From Hyphomicrobiales bacterium (GTDB taxonomy: Bacteria > Pseudomonadota > Alphaproteobacteria > Rhizobiales > Rhizobiaceae): a stretch of DNA of 48,358 bases. The stretch is taken from assembly GCA_900473175.1 (NCBI GenBank), contig UCKM01000033.1, positions 1 through 48,358 on the forward strand, read 5' to 3'. This document shows, in pieces, positions 29,449 through 38,076 of this stretch (its first letter is position 1; each line of letters opens with the position of its first letter). The position numbers and the translations under genes are program-made. The notes below the pieces were generated by a model. The model saw nothing but the letters and a program-made list of their open reading frames with translations. It did no database searches and was not told the origin of the DNA.

Positions 29449-30768
29449 TTATCCCCTCTTGCCCACCAGCGGTCGGCCCACCGAGCGATAGTCGAGGCCG
29501 GTCCCTTCAATGTCCGTACCGCTATAGACATTGCGCAGGTCAAACAGAATATTGCCGCTCATCAGTGTCGCCACCCTTTTCAGATCGAGCGCCCGATAGA
29601 CATTCCATTCGGTCAGCAAGAGCGTGATCCCTGCTCCTTCAACAGCTTCGTAGGCCGACTTGTACCAGGTGACCTCCGGTAGCACCTGTTCGGCAGCGCC
29701 CCGAGCTTCCGGATCATGGGCACGCACGGTAAGGCCGGCCTTCTGCAGCGCAGGAATGATATCGAGCGCCGGCGACTCGCGGATGTCATCGGTGTTCGGC
29801 TTGAAGGCGATACCGAGAACGGCAACCGTGGTCACGCCGGATTTCTGCGCCGCTTCGATCACACGTTGGGCCATGGAATGCTTGCGCAGTTCATTGACGG
29901 TGACGACCTGCTCGATCAGCGTTTGCGGCGCTTCCAGCTTGCGGCCCGTCGCCGCATAGGCGCGCGTGTCCTTCGGGAAGCACGACCCGCCAAAGCCCGG
30001 ACCGGCATGCAGGAATTTCGAGCCGATGCGATTGTCCATGCCGATGGCACGCGCCACATCCTGAACGTTCCCGCCCGCCTTTTCGCACAGGTCCGCAACT
30101 TCGTTTATGAAGGTGACCTTCATTGCGAGATAAGCGTTTGCCGCGTACTTGATGATCTCGGCATTCTCCAGCGTCGTCACGATCATCGGCGTTTCACGCA
30201 AGTAAAGCGGACGGTAGACGCGCTTCATCGCCGCGCTGCCCGCTTCGTCATGAACGCCGACAACGACCCGGTCAGGCCGCAGGAAATCCTCGACCGCCGA
30301 GCCTTCCCGCAGGAATTCGGGATTGGACACCATCGAGAACTGAACGTCCGGGCGTGCTTTGGCGATACGCGCCCGTACATCGGCATTTGTGCCGACGACC
30401 ACCGTCGACTTGATGACGATGACGGCGCCGGGCTTCATGGCGGCGGCGATCTCATCGGCCGCAGCATAGATATACTGCAGATCAGCTTCGCCGTCGCCGC
30501 GTCGCGACGGCGTGCCGACGGCGATGAAGATGACATCGGCATCTGCCACGGTCGGCACCAGATCGGTCGTGAAGATCAGGCGCCCATCGCGCGCGTTACG
30601 AACCAGAAGCTCGTCGAGACCGGGTTCGTAGATCGTCACCTCGCCCGCCTGCAGACGCTCGATGATGGCGGGGTTCTTGTCGACGCAGGTGACCTGGAAG
30701 CCGAATTCGGCAAAGCAAACACCCGATACCAGACCGACATATCCGGTCCCGATCATCGCAATCTTCAT
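29449..30768 (-). CDS. UDP-glucose 6-dehydrogenase
   Basis: Oxidises UDP-glucose twice with NAD+ to UDP-glucuronate, the precursor of UDP-galacturonate and acidic polysaccharides; cytoplasmic. The 439-residue chain has the Rossmann motif IGTGYVGLVSG at the start, FIAVGTPSRRGDGEADL, and the catalytic cysteine in GFGGSCFPKDTRA. The C-terminal domain contains AFKPNTDDIRESPALDI. The rhizobial homologue is often called rkpK or ugd. It could supply UDP-uronic acid to the GT2/LAB_N/ArnT-like trio at 24852-27596, from which it is separated by the toxin/immunity insert. Confidence 0.93.
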   Translation of the reverse strand: MKIAMIGTGYVGLVSGVCFAEFGFQVTCVDKNPAIIERLQAGEVTIYEPGLDELLVRNARDGRLIFTTDLVPTVADADVIFIAVGTPSRRGDGEADLQYIYAAADEIAAAMKPGAVIVIKSTVVVGTNADVRARIAKARPDVQFSMVSNPEFLREGSAVEDFLRPDRVVVGVHDEAGSAAMKRVYRPLYLRETPMIVTTLENAEIIKYAANAYLAMKVTFINEVADLCEKAGGNVQDVARAIGMDNRIGSKFLHAGPGFGGSCFPKDTRAYAATGRKLEAPQTLIEQVVTVNELRKHSMAQRVIEAAQKSGVTTVAVLGIAFKPNTDDIRESPALDIIPALQKAGLTVRAHDPEARGAAEQVLPEVTWYKSAYEAVEGAGITLLLTEWNVYRALDLKRVATLMSGNILFDLRNVYSGTDIEGTGLDYRSVGRPLVGKRG

Positions 30769-30865
30769 TGAAAGGCTCCAATCAGCGTATTCCTGGCGCA
30801 GACATTTCGCATATTAGCGGTGCGCTGCCAATCGCCGCTTTCTGCATTGATGCCGCAGTGGTTGC

Positions 30866-31927
30866 TCAGTCGAGCTTCACCGGCTTGCGCTCCGGACCCT
30901 TGCGCTCTGCAGAAGCGGCCCAAAGGTTGATATTGGCATCATTGGCATAGCTGTCGATCTCGGCAAGCTCGGCGTCGGTGAATTCGAGATTGTCGAGCGC
31001 CCTGACGCAATCGATTACCTGCTGCGGCTTGCTGGCACCAATCAGAGCCGTGGTGATGCGGCCTTTACGGAGCACCCAGGCGAGCGCCATCTGGGCCAGT
31101 GTCTGCCCGCGTTTGCCGGCAATCGCGTTGAGTGCGCCGATATTGGCAAGATTACGTTCATTGAGGAATTCCGGATTGAGTGACTTCCCTTGGGCCGCCC
31201 GGCTCTCTTCCGGTACGCCCTTCAGATACTTGTCCGTCAACATGCCTTGCGCCAGCGGCGAAAACACGATCGAACCGATCCCGAGTTCTTCCAGTGTATC
31301 GATGAGACCATCCTCCTCGATCCAGCGATTGATCATCGAATAGCTCGGCTGATGAATAAGGCAAGGCGAACCAAGCTCTTCGAGGATGCCTTCCGCCTCA
31401 CGCGTACGCTTCGAATTGTAGGAGGAAAGGCCGATATATTGAGCGCGCCCGGAGCGGACGATGTGGTCAAGAGCCATCATCGTTTCTTCGAGCGGCGTGT
31501 CCGGATCGAACCGGTGCGAATAGAAGATATCGACATAGTCGAGGCCGAGCCGCTTCAGGCTCTGATCGCAGCTGGCGATGACATATTTGCGGCTGCCCCA
31601 TTCGCCATAGGGACCCGGCCACATATTGTAGCCGGCCTTCGAGGAGATGATCAGCTCATCGCGATGCGCTTTGAAGTCCGTCCGCAAAATCTCGCCGAAC
31701 GCTTCTTCCGCTGATCCCGGAGGCGGACCGTAATTGTTGGCGAGGTCGAAATGCGTAATGCCAAGATCGAAGGCCTGACGGCAAATCGCCTGTTTGAGCT
31801 GGTGCGGCGTGTCATTGCCGAAATTGTGCCAAAGCCCGAGGGAAATGGCCGGAAGTTTGAGACCGCTTTTACCACAGCGATTGTACTTCATCGTGTCGTA
31901 GCGTTTGGAATCCGGTGTCCAGCCCAT
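30866..31927 (-). CDS. mgrA: L-glyceraldehyde 3-phosphate reductase, aldo/keto reductase (YghZ type)
   Basis: NADPH-dependent aldo/keto reductase of 353 residues, closely patterned on E. coli YghZ, which reduces L-glyceraldehyde 3-phosphate and methylglyoxal. The catalytic tetrad is visible in FDLANNYG (Asp, Tyr), SSKAGY (Lys) and YSHRFD (His). LSLGLWHNFGN-type and WPGPYGEWGSRKY blocks are YghZ hallmarks. The MGWTPDSKRYD start matches the family N-terminus, so ATG 31927 is used; AGGA precedes it. It is a single gene; a detoxification role is inferred from the family. Confidence 0.88.
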   Translation of the reverse strand: MGWTPDSKRYDTMKYNRCGKSGLKLPAISLGLWHNFGNDTPHQLKQAICRQAFDLGITHFDLANNYGPPPGSAEEAFGEILRTDFKAHRDELIISSKAGYNMWPGPYGEWGSRKYVIASCDQSLKRLGLDYVDIFYSHRFDPDTPLEETMMALDHIVRSGRAQYIGLSSYNSKRTREAEGILEELGSPCLIHQPSYSMINRWIEEDGLIDTLEELGIGSIVFSPLAQGMLTDKYLKGVPEESRAAQGKSLNPEFLNERNLANIGALNAIAGKRGQTLAQMALAWVLRKGRITTALIGASKPQQVIDCVRALDNLEFTDAELAEIDSYANDANINLWAASAERKGPERKPVKLD

Positions 31928-32036
31928 GGTCGTCGTCCTGCCCTCAATATTGCAACTCTCGCGCGAAAAGCGATTCCGCGCGCCGGACTATGGCGCAAAC
32001 GCAGGTGGATGTCATGAGACGAATTTGGTAAGTTGC

Positions 32037-32071
32037 TTGACAGATTACGTACTATACGTAAATTACGTAAT
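32037..32071 (+). promoter_or_regulatory. Toxin-antitoxin promoter with three TACGTA boxes at 9-bp spacing
   Basis: TACGTA occurs at 32046-32051, 32055-32060 and 32064-32069, each start exactly 9 bases after the previous. The array is flanked by ATTACGTA on the left and TACGTAAT on the right, forming one larger inverted repeat. A -35 TTGACA (32037-32042) and -10 TAAATT (32059-32064) lie 16 bp apart and overlap the boxes, so protein binding here would block transcription. Autoregulation by the antitoxin or toxin-antitoxin complex is the likely use. Confidence 0.65.
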
Positions 32072-32092
32072 ACCTCGCGAAGGATGATAACA

Positions 32093-32341
32093 ATGAAACA
32101 GTTCACTTTTTCCGAGCTCAACCGCCAATCGGGCGAAGTCCTCGACGCTGCCCTCATCGAACCTGTAGTCCTCACCAAGCGAGGCAAGGAGAGGCTCGTT
32201 ATTCTCACAGCTGAAAAATATCACCAGCTGGTCGGAAGTCCCGGAATTGCTGCATATACGCTCGAGGGGGCGCCGGACGATATCCATAATGAATTGATGG
32301 AAGGGATCGAGGCAATTATAGACGGCGACGGCGATGCTTAA
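32093..32341 (+). CDS. Phd/YefM-family antitoxin
   Basis: An 82-residue protein with the Phd/YefM fold: MKQFTFSELNRQSGEVLDAALIEPVVLTKRGKERLVILTAEKYHQL is the typical DNA-binding N-terminal domain, and the acidic C-terminus (IEAIIDGDGDA) is the likely toxin-binding tail. GAAGG lies about 10 bases before ATG 32093; ATG 32084 is also in frame. It overlaps the toxin gene by 8 bases. It should repress its own promoter through the TACGTA boxes just upstream. Longer upstream readings from 32033 cross the operator and are rejected. Confidence 0.85.
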   Translation: MKQFTFSELNRQSGEVLDAALIEPVVLTKRGKERLVILTAEKYHQLVGSPGIAAYTLEGAPDDIHNELMEGIEAIIDGDGDA

Positions 32342-32729
32342 GGCTGGAGATATCCTGCGCTATTATTATCTTTGGGCGCGTCAGGCGGATCACGGCGAAG
32401 AGTCTGGACGGAAAGCCCGGCCGGTATGTTTGATTGTCAAAACAAAAGCAAATCCACCCAGCCTGTTTCTCTTCCCACTAACTTCGCAAAAGCCCGCTCT
32501 CGAACAACTTCATCTGGGCATAAGTGAGATTGAATGTAGGCGCGCCGGCTTGGACCACCCTTCATGGCTCATTCTGGACGAATATAACCGGATCAATGCT
32601 GATCAGGCACATGATCTGACCTCGACTAAGCCGATTGGAACATTCAGCCCGGCCTTTCTCAGGAAAGCCGCAGTCCTGATCAAGGAAGTTTCGGCAAAAC
32701 GCCGTTTGCGCAGCGTGATGCGCACGTAG
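32334..32729 (+). CDS. Type II toxin, PemK/MazF-like
   Basis: A 131-residue protein beginning MLKAGDILRYYYLWARQADHG. Opening on a GD-[IV]-[LV]-[RV] strand and followed by GRKARPVCLIV, it resembles the MazF-like toxins with the xGRKxRPxxV pattern; FPLTSQKP is the later family block. If so it is an mRNA interferase that halts translation. Pairing with a Phd/YefM antitoxin rather than MazE is a known mixed arrangement. Overlap with the antitoxin gene gives coupled translation. The stop is 4 bases from the convergent ABC ATPase stop. Confidence 0.75.
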   Translation: MLKAGDILRYYYLWARQADHGEESGRKARPVCLIVKTKANPPSLFLFPLTSQKPALEQLHLGISEIECRRAGLDHPSWLILDEYNRINADQAHDLTSTKPIGTFSPAFLRKAAVLIKEVSAKRRLRSVMRT

Positions 32730-32733
32730 CCCC

Positions 32734-33735
32734 TTACCCCTTGATGACCTGCCCTTCATTGTCGAAGCGATAGGTTCGGCCGGCGTCCGGCGTCGCATAA
32801 AGCACACCGTCGACATCATATTTATGTTCACCGAACAGACGCACCGTAAGCGGGCCGAAATCTGTCTGCAGGTAAATGATCGTGTCGGCGCCAAGATGCT
32901 CGACATGGATGACAGAGCCCTTCCACTCGCCCGAGGTCTTGCTAACCTGGATATGTTCCGGCCGGATGCCGACGGTCTTGGCACCGCTCTGCCCGAGTTT
33001 CGAGGCCTCGATCAGGTTCATCTGTGGTGAACCAATGAACCCCGCCACAAAGATCGTTTGCGGTGCATTGTAAAGCTCCATCGGTGATCCAACCTGCTCG
33101 ATCCTGCCCTTGTTGAGCACCACGATCTTGTCGGCCAGCGTCATCGCTTCGACCTGGTCGTGGGTTACGTAGATCATCGTCGCCTTCAGCTGCCGGTGCA
33201 GGCGCGCGATCTCGAGGCGCGTGTTGACGCGCAGCGCTGCATCGAGGTTCGACAGCGGCTCATCGAACAGGAACAGTTCGGGTTCACGAACAATGGCGCG
33301 GCCGATGGCAACGCGCTGGCGTTGGCCCCCGGAAAGTTCCGCGGGGCGGCGTTCCAGATAGTCATCCAGCGACAGCATGCCCGAGGCGATCTTGATGCGC
33401 CCCTTGATCTCTTCCGCCGGCTGGCCGGCCTGCTTCAGGCCGAGCCCCATATTGTCGCGCACCGAAAGATGCGGATACAGCGCATAGGTCTGAAACACCA
33501 TGGCAATGCCACGCTTGGCGGGAGGCGTGTTGTTGACCTTTTTGCCGTCAATCAGGATGTCACCGGAGGTTGCATCCTCAAGCCCGGCAATAACCCGCAG
33601 CAGCGTGGACTTGCCGCAGCCGGATGGCCCGACAAAAATCACGAACTCGCCATCCTTGACCTCAAGGTCGATGCCTTTCAGCACGTCCACATGGCCGAAC
33701 GACTTGCGGATATTCTCAATCTTCAAAGAACCCAA
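32734..33735 (-). CDS. Sugar ABC transporter ATP-binding protein (MalK/UgpC type)
   Basis: ATPase of a CUT1 sugar transporter, 333 residues, cytoplasmic face. Walker A is GPSGCGKST, signature LSGGQRQRV, Walker [14 protein letters not shown], followed by a C-terminal OB-like domain with [11 protein letters not shown]. The start is TTG 33735 (TTG GGT TCT), with GGGA about 9 bases upstream. It ends the operon of binding protein, two permeases and oxidoreductase on this strand. The gene group (murQ and divergent nag genes) points to an amino sugar as substrate. Confidence 0.9.
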   Translation of the reverse strand: MGSLKIENIRKSFGHVDVLKGIDLEVKDGEFVIFVGPSGCGKSTLLRVIAGLEDATSGDILIDGKKVNNTPPAKRGIAMVFQTYALYPHLSVRDNMGLGLKQAGQPAEEIKGRIKIASGMLSLDDYLERRPAELSGGQRQRVAIGRAIVREPELFLFDEPLSNLDAALRVNTRLEIARLHRQLKATMIYVTHDQVEAMTLADKIVVLNKGRIEQVGSPMELYNAPQTIFVAGFIGSPQMNLIEASKLGQSGAKTVGIRPEHIQVSKTSGEWKGSVIHVEHLGADTIIYLQTDFGPLTVRLFGEHKYDVDGVLYATPDAGRTYRFDNEGQVIKG

Positions 33736-33763
33736 TGTCTTGTTCCCGTCTCTTGATTCTAAA

Positions 33764-34825
33764 TTAGAGGTCTACAGGCTTCCCGGTCCGCACGCTTGCA
33801 TCCGCCGCCAGGCAGACGCTGAGCGAGCGCACCGCGTCCTGCATGTGCCGGTCGAGGTCCAGATTTTCGCGTATAGCCTTAAGGACGAAGGCTTGCTCGA
33901 GATCGCAAAGCTCCTGGTGTCCCGGCTCCCCCGCCATGTTCAACAATGTATCCGGTTCGGCAAAGCGCCCGTCTGGGCCGGTCTGGGCCGAATGCAATTT
34001 TATGGTCGATGTCTTGGTGTGCGAGTCGATGTCGTCCGATTTGGCATTCTGGTCCATGACGATTGAGACGCAGCCATTGGTTGAGATGACATCCTTCACG
34101 AAGAAGGCCGTCTCCGACATCATCGGTCCCCACCCCGCCTCGTACCATCCAACGGACTTGTCGTCGAACAGGACCTGCAGGTGGCCGTAATTGTACATGT
34201 CCGTGTCGATCTCGTCAGAAAGCCGGACACCCATGCCCCGAACCTGCACCGGCTTGGCATCGGTGATCTGCAGCATGACGTCGAGGTAGTGCACGCCGCA
34301 GTCGACGATCGGCGACGTGGTCTTCATCAGCGACTTGTGCGTCTCCCAGGTAGCGCCGCTCGATTGCTGATTGAGGTTCATGCGGAACACATAGGGGCCG
34401 CCGAGCTTGCGTGCTTCTTCGATCAGCCGCATCCATGAAGGATGGTGGCGGAGGATATAGCCGATCACCAGTTTGCGGCCATGTTTCTTCGCAGCGGCGA
34501 CGACACGCTCGGCATCGGCAACGGTGGTTGCGAGCGGCTTTTCGACAAAGACATCGGCGCCCGCTTCCATTGCCGCCACGGCATAGTCGGCGTGGCTGTC
34601 GGAGTAGGTGTTGATCGATACAAGCTCCGGCCTGAGCTCGGCAAGCGCCTGCTCGAACGAGGGATGGATCGTGTAGCGGCTGAGCGCTTCCGGCAACGGC
34701 ACGACGGAGCGGTTGACCAGACCGATGATCTCGAAGCCCGGATTGTTATGGTAGGCAAGCGCATGGCTGCGTCCCATGTTGCCGAGCCCCGCCACAAGAA
34801 CCCGGATTGGATTTCGTGCCGTCAT
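33764..34825 (-). CDS. Gfo/Idh/MocA family oxidoreductase
   Basis: An NAD(P)-dependent sugar oxidoreductase of 353 residues. The Rossmann motif [14 protein letters not shown] is near the start and [14 protein letters not shown] holds the conserved EKP of the active site. ATG 34825 overlaps the upstream permease stop by 4 bases (ATGA), so it is translated in the same operon. No standard GlcNAc or MurNAc catabolic step needs this enzyme; it may oxidise or epimerise an unusual imported amino sugar. Substrate is unknown. Confidence 0.88.
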   Translation of the reverse strand: MTARNPIRVLVAGLGNMGRSHALAYHNNPGFEIIGLVNRSVVPLPEALSRYTIHPSFEQALAELRPELVSINTYSDSHADYAVAAMEAGADVFVEKPLATTVADAERVVAAAKKHGRKLVIGYILRHHPSWMRLIEEARKLGGPYVFRMNLNQQSSGATWETHKSLMKTTSPIVDCGVHYLDVMLQITDAKPVQVRGMGVRLSDEIDTDMYNYGHLQVLFDDKSVGWYEAGWGPMMSETAFFVKDVISTNGCVSIVMDQNAKSDDIDSHTKTSTIKLHSAQTGPDGRFAEPDTLLNMAGEPGHQELCDLEQAFVLKAIRENLDLDRHMQDAVRSLSVCLAADASVRTGKPVDL

Positions 34826-35661
34826 TTGACCGCTCCCGATGTGATGCCGCGGATAAGTTGCCGCGAGAAGATGAGGTAGAGGACAAGTACCGGCAAGATA
34901 GCGAGCGTCAGTGCCGCGAGAACCGCGTTCCAATTGGTGACGAACTGACCGATGAACACCTGCGAACCAAGCGTCACGGTCTTGGTCGCATCGCTCGGTG
35001 CGAGGATCAGCGGGAACCACAGATCGTTCCAGATCGGGATCATTGTGAAGACGGCAACGGTTGCCATGGCCGGCCTGATAAGCGGTAATACCAGCCGGAA
35101 GAAGATTGAATATTCCGAAAGACCGTCGATGCGACCGGCATTCTTCAGATCGTCCGAAACCGTACGCATGAATTCCGTGAGGATGAAAACCGCAAGCGGC
35201 AAGCCCTGCGCCGTGTAGACGAGGATCAGCGCCGTCAAGGTGTTCACGAGTCCCGCCGCCACCATGCCCTGCAGAATGGCGACAGTTCCAAGACGGATCG
35301 GGATCATGATGCCGAGCGCCAGATAAAGTCCCATCATCGTATTGCCCTTGAAGCGATATTCCGACAGGGCGAACGCGGCCATTGCGCCAAAGAGCAACAC
35401 GAAGAAGATCGACACGGCGGTAACGATGAAACTGTTCTGGAAATAGAGGACGAAGTCTCCCTGCGTCAGAACCGTATTGTAGCCAATCAGGCTGAACGTG
35501 GCCGGTGTCGGCAGACCGAGCGGATCCCGGAAGATCGAGGCGCGGTCCTTGAACGAATTGATGACGACGAGGAACACCGGGAACAGGGCAATCAGCGTAT
35601 AGGCGCCGAGGGCCAGGTGAACGAGTCCGGTACGAAGCGGTGATGCGGTCGGTTTTGCCAT
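34822..35661 (-). CDS. Sugar ABC transporter permease (MalG-like)
   Basis: A 279-residue inner-membrane permease with six hydrophobic segments. The EAA-like loop, AGRIDGLSEYSIFFRLVLPLIRPA, contacts the ATPase. ATG 35661 (MAKPTASPLRTG) is used; an in-frame extension upstream lies in the intergenic/permease overlap and has no membrane signal logic. It follows the first permease by 16 bases and overlaps the oxidoreductase gene by 4. It is the second half of the heterodimeric CUT1 channel. Confidence 0.9.
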   Translation of the reverse strand: MAKPTASPLRTGLVHLALGAYTLIALFPVFLVVINSFKDRASIFRDPLGLPTPATFSLIGYNTVLTQGDFVLYFQNSFIVTAVSIFFVLLFGAMAAFALSEYRFKGNTMMGLYLALGIMIPIRLGTVAILQGMVAAGLVNTLTALILVYTAQGLPLAVFILTEFMRTVSDDLKNAGRIDGLSEYSIFFRLVLPLIRPAMATVAVFTMIPIWNDLWFPLILAPSDATKTVTLGSQVFIGQFVTNWNAVLAALTLAILPVLVLYLIFSRQLIRGITSGAVK

Positions 35662-35677
35662 GGTTTCGGGCCTCGTC

Positions 35678-36628
35678 CTAGAACTGGTATCGGCGCATGC
35701 GCCGCTGGATGGCAAAGAGATAGAGGCAGACACCGGACAGGATGATAAGGAACATCACCGTTGCGATCGTCGCGCCCATGGAGCGGTCACCGATTTGCAA
35801 TTGGAAGCCGAAGAACGTGCGGTAAAGCAAAGTACCGAGAATATCGGTCGAACCGTCGGGCCCGGCCAGCGCACCCTGAACTGTATAGATCAGGTCGAAA
35901 GCATTGAAATTGCCAACAAATGTCAGGATCGAGATGATACCGATCGCCGGCAGGATAAGCGGTAACTTGATCTTCCAGAACTGGCTCCAGCCAGTGACGC
36001 CGTCGCATTCCGCAGCCTCGAGCACCTCATCGGGAATGTTCAGCATCGCGGCGTAGATGAGCATCATGGGGATGCCGATATATTGCCAGACCGAGATCAG
36101 CGACACGGTAATCAACGCTGAGCTGGGCTTGCCGAGCCATGGCGAGAATATCGATTTCAGGCCGACGAGATCGAGGAGATAGGGCGAGACACCCCAGATC
36201 GGCGACAGGATCAGTTTCCAGATGAAGCCGACGATGACGAAGGACAGCAGCGTCGGCAAAAACATGGCCGTCCGGTAGAACGCGCCGAAGCGAAGCTTTG
36301 GCACAGACAGCAGCGCAGCGAGCGCCACGCCAATCGGATTTTGCACCAGCATATGGATCAGGAAGAACACGAAATTGTTGCGCAGAGCGTTCCAGAAGCT
36401 CGCCGCCCAACGTGGATCACCGAACAATACGTTGAAATTGCCAAGGCCGACAAAGACGCTCTGCCCATCCTTGACGTTGAAGAGGGACAGCCGCAGCGTC
36501 TCGATGAGCGGCAAGATCATCACAGCCGTATAGACGATAAGCGCCGGCAGCAGGAAGACCAGTATATGCCAGCGGCGCGAGCGTTTGTCCTCGCCCCGAT
36601 CGATGGATGATTGTTCGACTGTGCTCAT
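35678..36628 (-). CDS. Sugar ABC transporter permease (MalF-like)
   Basis: A 316-residue permease with about six hydrophobic segments and the EAA-like loop, AAECDGVTGWSQFWKIKLPLILPA. It starts at ATG 36628, downstream of a 12-bp stem-loop that follows the binding-protein gene. It pairs with the MalG-like protein to import an amino sugar or its oligomer. Confidence 0.9.
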   Translation of the reverse strand: MSTVEQSSIDRGEDKRSRRWHILVFLLPALIVYTAVMILPLIETLRLSLFNVKDGQSVFVGLGNFNVLFGDPRWAASFWNALRNNFVFFLIHMLVQNPIGVALAALLSVPKLRFGAFYRTAMFLPTLLSFVIVGFIWKLILSPIWGVSPYLLDLVGLKSIFSPWLGKPSSALITVSLISVWQYIGIPMMLIYAAMLNIPDEVLEAAECDGVTGWSQFWKIKLPLILPAIGIISILTFVGNFNAFDLIYTVQGALAGPDGSTDILGTLLYRTFFGFQLQIGDRSMGATIATVMFLIILSGVCLYLFAIQRRMRRYQF

Positions 36629-36740
36629 TGAAACCGAGCCCCCTGGTTTTGATTATTTGGCCGTAGCTGAGCCGGCTCACGGCAGCCGCCCGTGCACATG
36701 ATAGCGCAACGGCGCGCATAGCGCTTCCGATAAAGAAGTA

Positions 36741-36770
36741 GCCGGAGCGTCCGGTGATGGACGCTCCGGC
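36741..36770 (-). terminator. Perfect 12-bp stem-loop between binding-protein and permease genes
   Basis: GCCGGAGCGTCC (36741-36752) and GGACGCTCCGGC (36759-36770) pair perfectly around a 6-base loop. It begins 10 bases after the binding-protein stop, reading on the minus strand, and is followed by TACTTCTTTATC rather than a pure T run. It is probably a processing/stability element or leaky terminator that keeps binding protein in excess over permeases. Confidence 0.7.
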
Positions 36771-36780
36771 TAAGGACTGC

Positions 36781-38040
36781 TTACTTGCCTGGCTTGTACC
36801 AGCTGTCGAGGCCATCCTGCAGCTTCTTGGCCGCAGCTTCCGGCGTATCGGTGCCGTTGATGACATTGGCCGATTCAACCCAGGTTTCGTTCTCGAGGTT
36901 CGGCGTGCCGCGCGAGAGGATCTGATAGGTCGAGCGGATCGTCGGCTTGCACTTTTCGCGCCACGAAACGAACTCCTGCGCCAGCGGGTCCTGCATCTTC
37001 ACCGCCGTTGAATTCAGGCTGAAGAAACCGGGAAGTGCGTTGGCGTAGATTTCGGCGAACTCCGGCGAAGCAACCCATTCCAGGAACTTCTTGGATTCTT
37101 CCGGATGTGCGCTCTTGGAATTGAGACCAACGCCAATATCGTTGTGGTCGGAGATGTAGCAGGCATCACCGGCATTCTTGACGGGCGGCGGGAATGCACC
37201 CATTTTGAACTGGGCCTGCGTATTGAACAGGCCGATTTCCCAAGAGCCAGCCGGATAAATGGCGGCGCGGCCGAGTGTGAACAGGTTTTGGCTATCCGGA
37301 TAGGTCTGGGCTTCGAAACCGTCGCCGAGATAGTCCTTCCACTTGGCAAGAACCTTGTAAGGCTCGACCCAGTCGGCATCGGTCAGCTTTTCCTCGCCCT
37401 TGATCAGCTTGGCGCGGCCTTCTTCACCCTTCCAGTAGGTCGGTCCAATGTTCTGGTAGCCCATGGTCGCGGCTTCCCAGAGGTCCTTGGTGCCCATGGC
37501 CATCGGGATGTAGGTTCCATCCTTCTTGATCTTGTCGAGGGCCGCGAAGAATTCAGCCTCCGTGGTCGGGATGGAAATTCCAAGCTTCTCGAAAGCATCC
37601 TTGTTGTAGATGAAGCCGTGGATAACCGAAGCCATCGGCACGCAGAACGAATCCTTGCCGTCGTCTGTGGTCCACGCGGCCTTGGCTACATCCGAGAAAT
37701 TCTTCATGCCCGGTAGGTCGTTCAAGCTGGCCAGATTGCCATGCTGGAACTGTACCAGCGACTTGTCGAACGGACGGCAGGTAATGATGTCACCAGCGCT
37801 GCCGGCGTCGAAACGTGCGCCAAGGGCGGCGTCATATTCGGTTGGCGGCGTCGGCGCGAACTTGACCTTGATGCCAGGATTCTTGGCTTCGAAAGCCGGA
37901 ATGAGCTTCTCCTGCCAGATGGCAAGATCGTCGGTACGCCAGCTCTCGATTGTCAGCGTGGTATCCGCAGCATGGGCAAAGCCGGCCGTAGCCAGGATGC
38001 TCGTCGCCATAAGCAGTGATTTTAGTGTCGTGCTTCCCAT
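36781..38040 (-). CDS. Sugar ABC transporter periplasmic binding protein
   Basis: A 419-residue solute-binding protein of the CUT1 type. The N-terminus MGSTTLKSLLMATSILATAG ending FAHA-ADTT is a signal peptide, so the mature protein is periplasmic. TLTIESWRTDDLAIWQEKLIPAFEAKNPGIKVKF is the typical lobe-1 start. GGAG lies before ATG 38040; an ATG six codons earlier is less likely. Between murQ and the permease genes, it probably captures GlcNAc, MurNAc or an oligosaccharide containing them. Confidence 0.9.
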   Translation of the reverse strand: MGSTTLKSLLMATSILATAGFAHAADTTLTIESWRTDDLAIWQEKLIPAFEAKNPGIKVKFAPTPPTEYDAALGARFDAGSAGDIITCRPFDKSLVQFQHGNLASLNDLPGMKNFSDVAKAAWTTDDGKDSFCVPMASVIHGFIYNKDAFEKLGISIPTTEAEFFAALDKIKKDGTYIPMAMGTKDLWEAATMGYQNIGPTYWKGEEGRAKLIKGEEKLTDADWVEPYKVLAKWKDYLGDGFEAQTYPDSQNLFTLGRAAIYPAGSWEIGLFNTQAQFKMGAFPPPVKNAGDACYISDHNDIGVGLNSKSAHPEESKKFLEWVASPEFAEIYANALPGFFSLNSTAVKMQDPLAQEFVSWREKCKPTIRSTYQILSRGTPNLENETWVESANVINGTDTPEAAAKKLQDGLDSWYKPGK

Positions 38041-38076
38041 TTTAGTCTCCTGTTGCACCCCTTGCGAGCTGTGCCG

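Noticed and set aside
29716-30771. 351-codon plus-strand frame over UDP-glucose dehydrogenase
   Set aside because: Antisense shadow with Arg/His-rich composition and no known motif.
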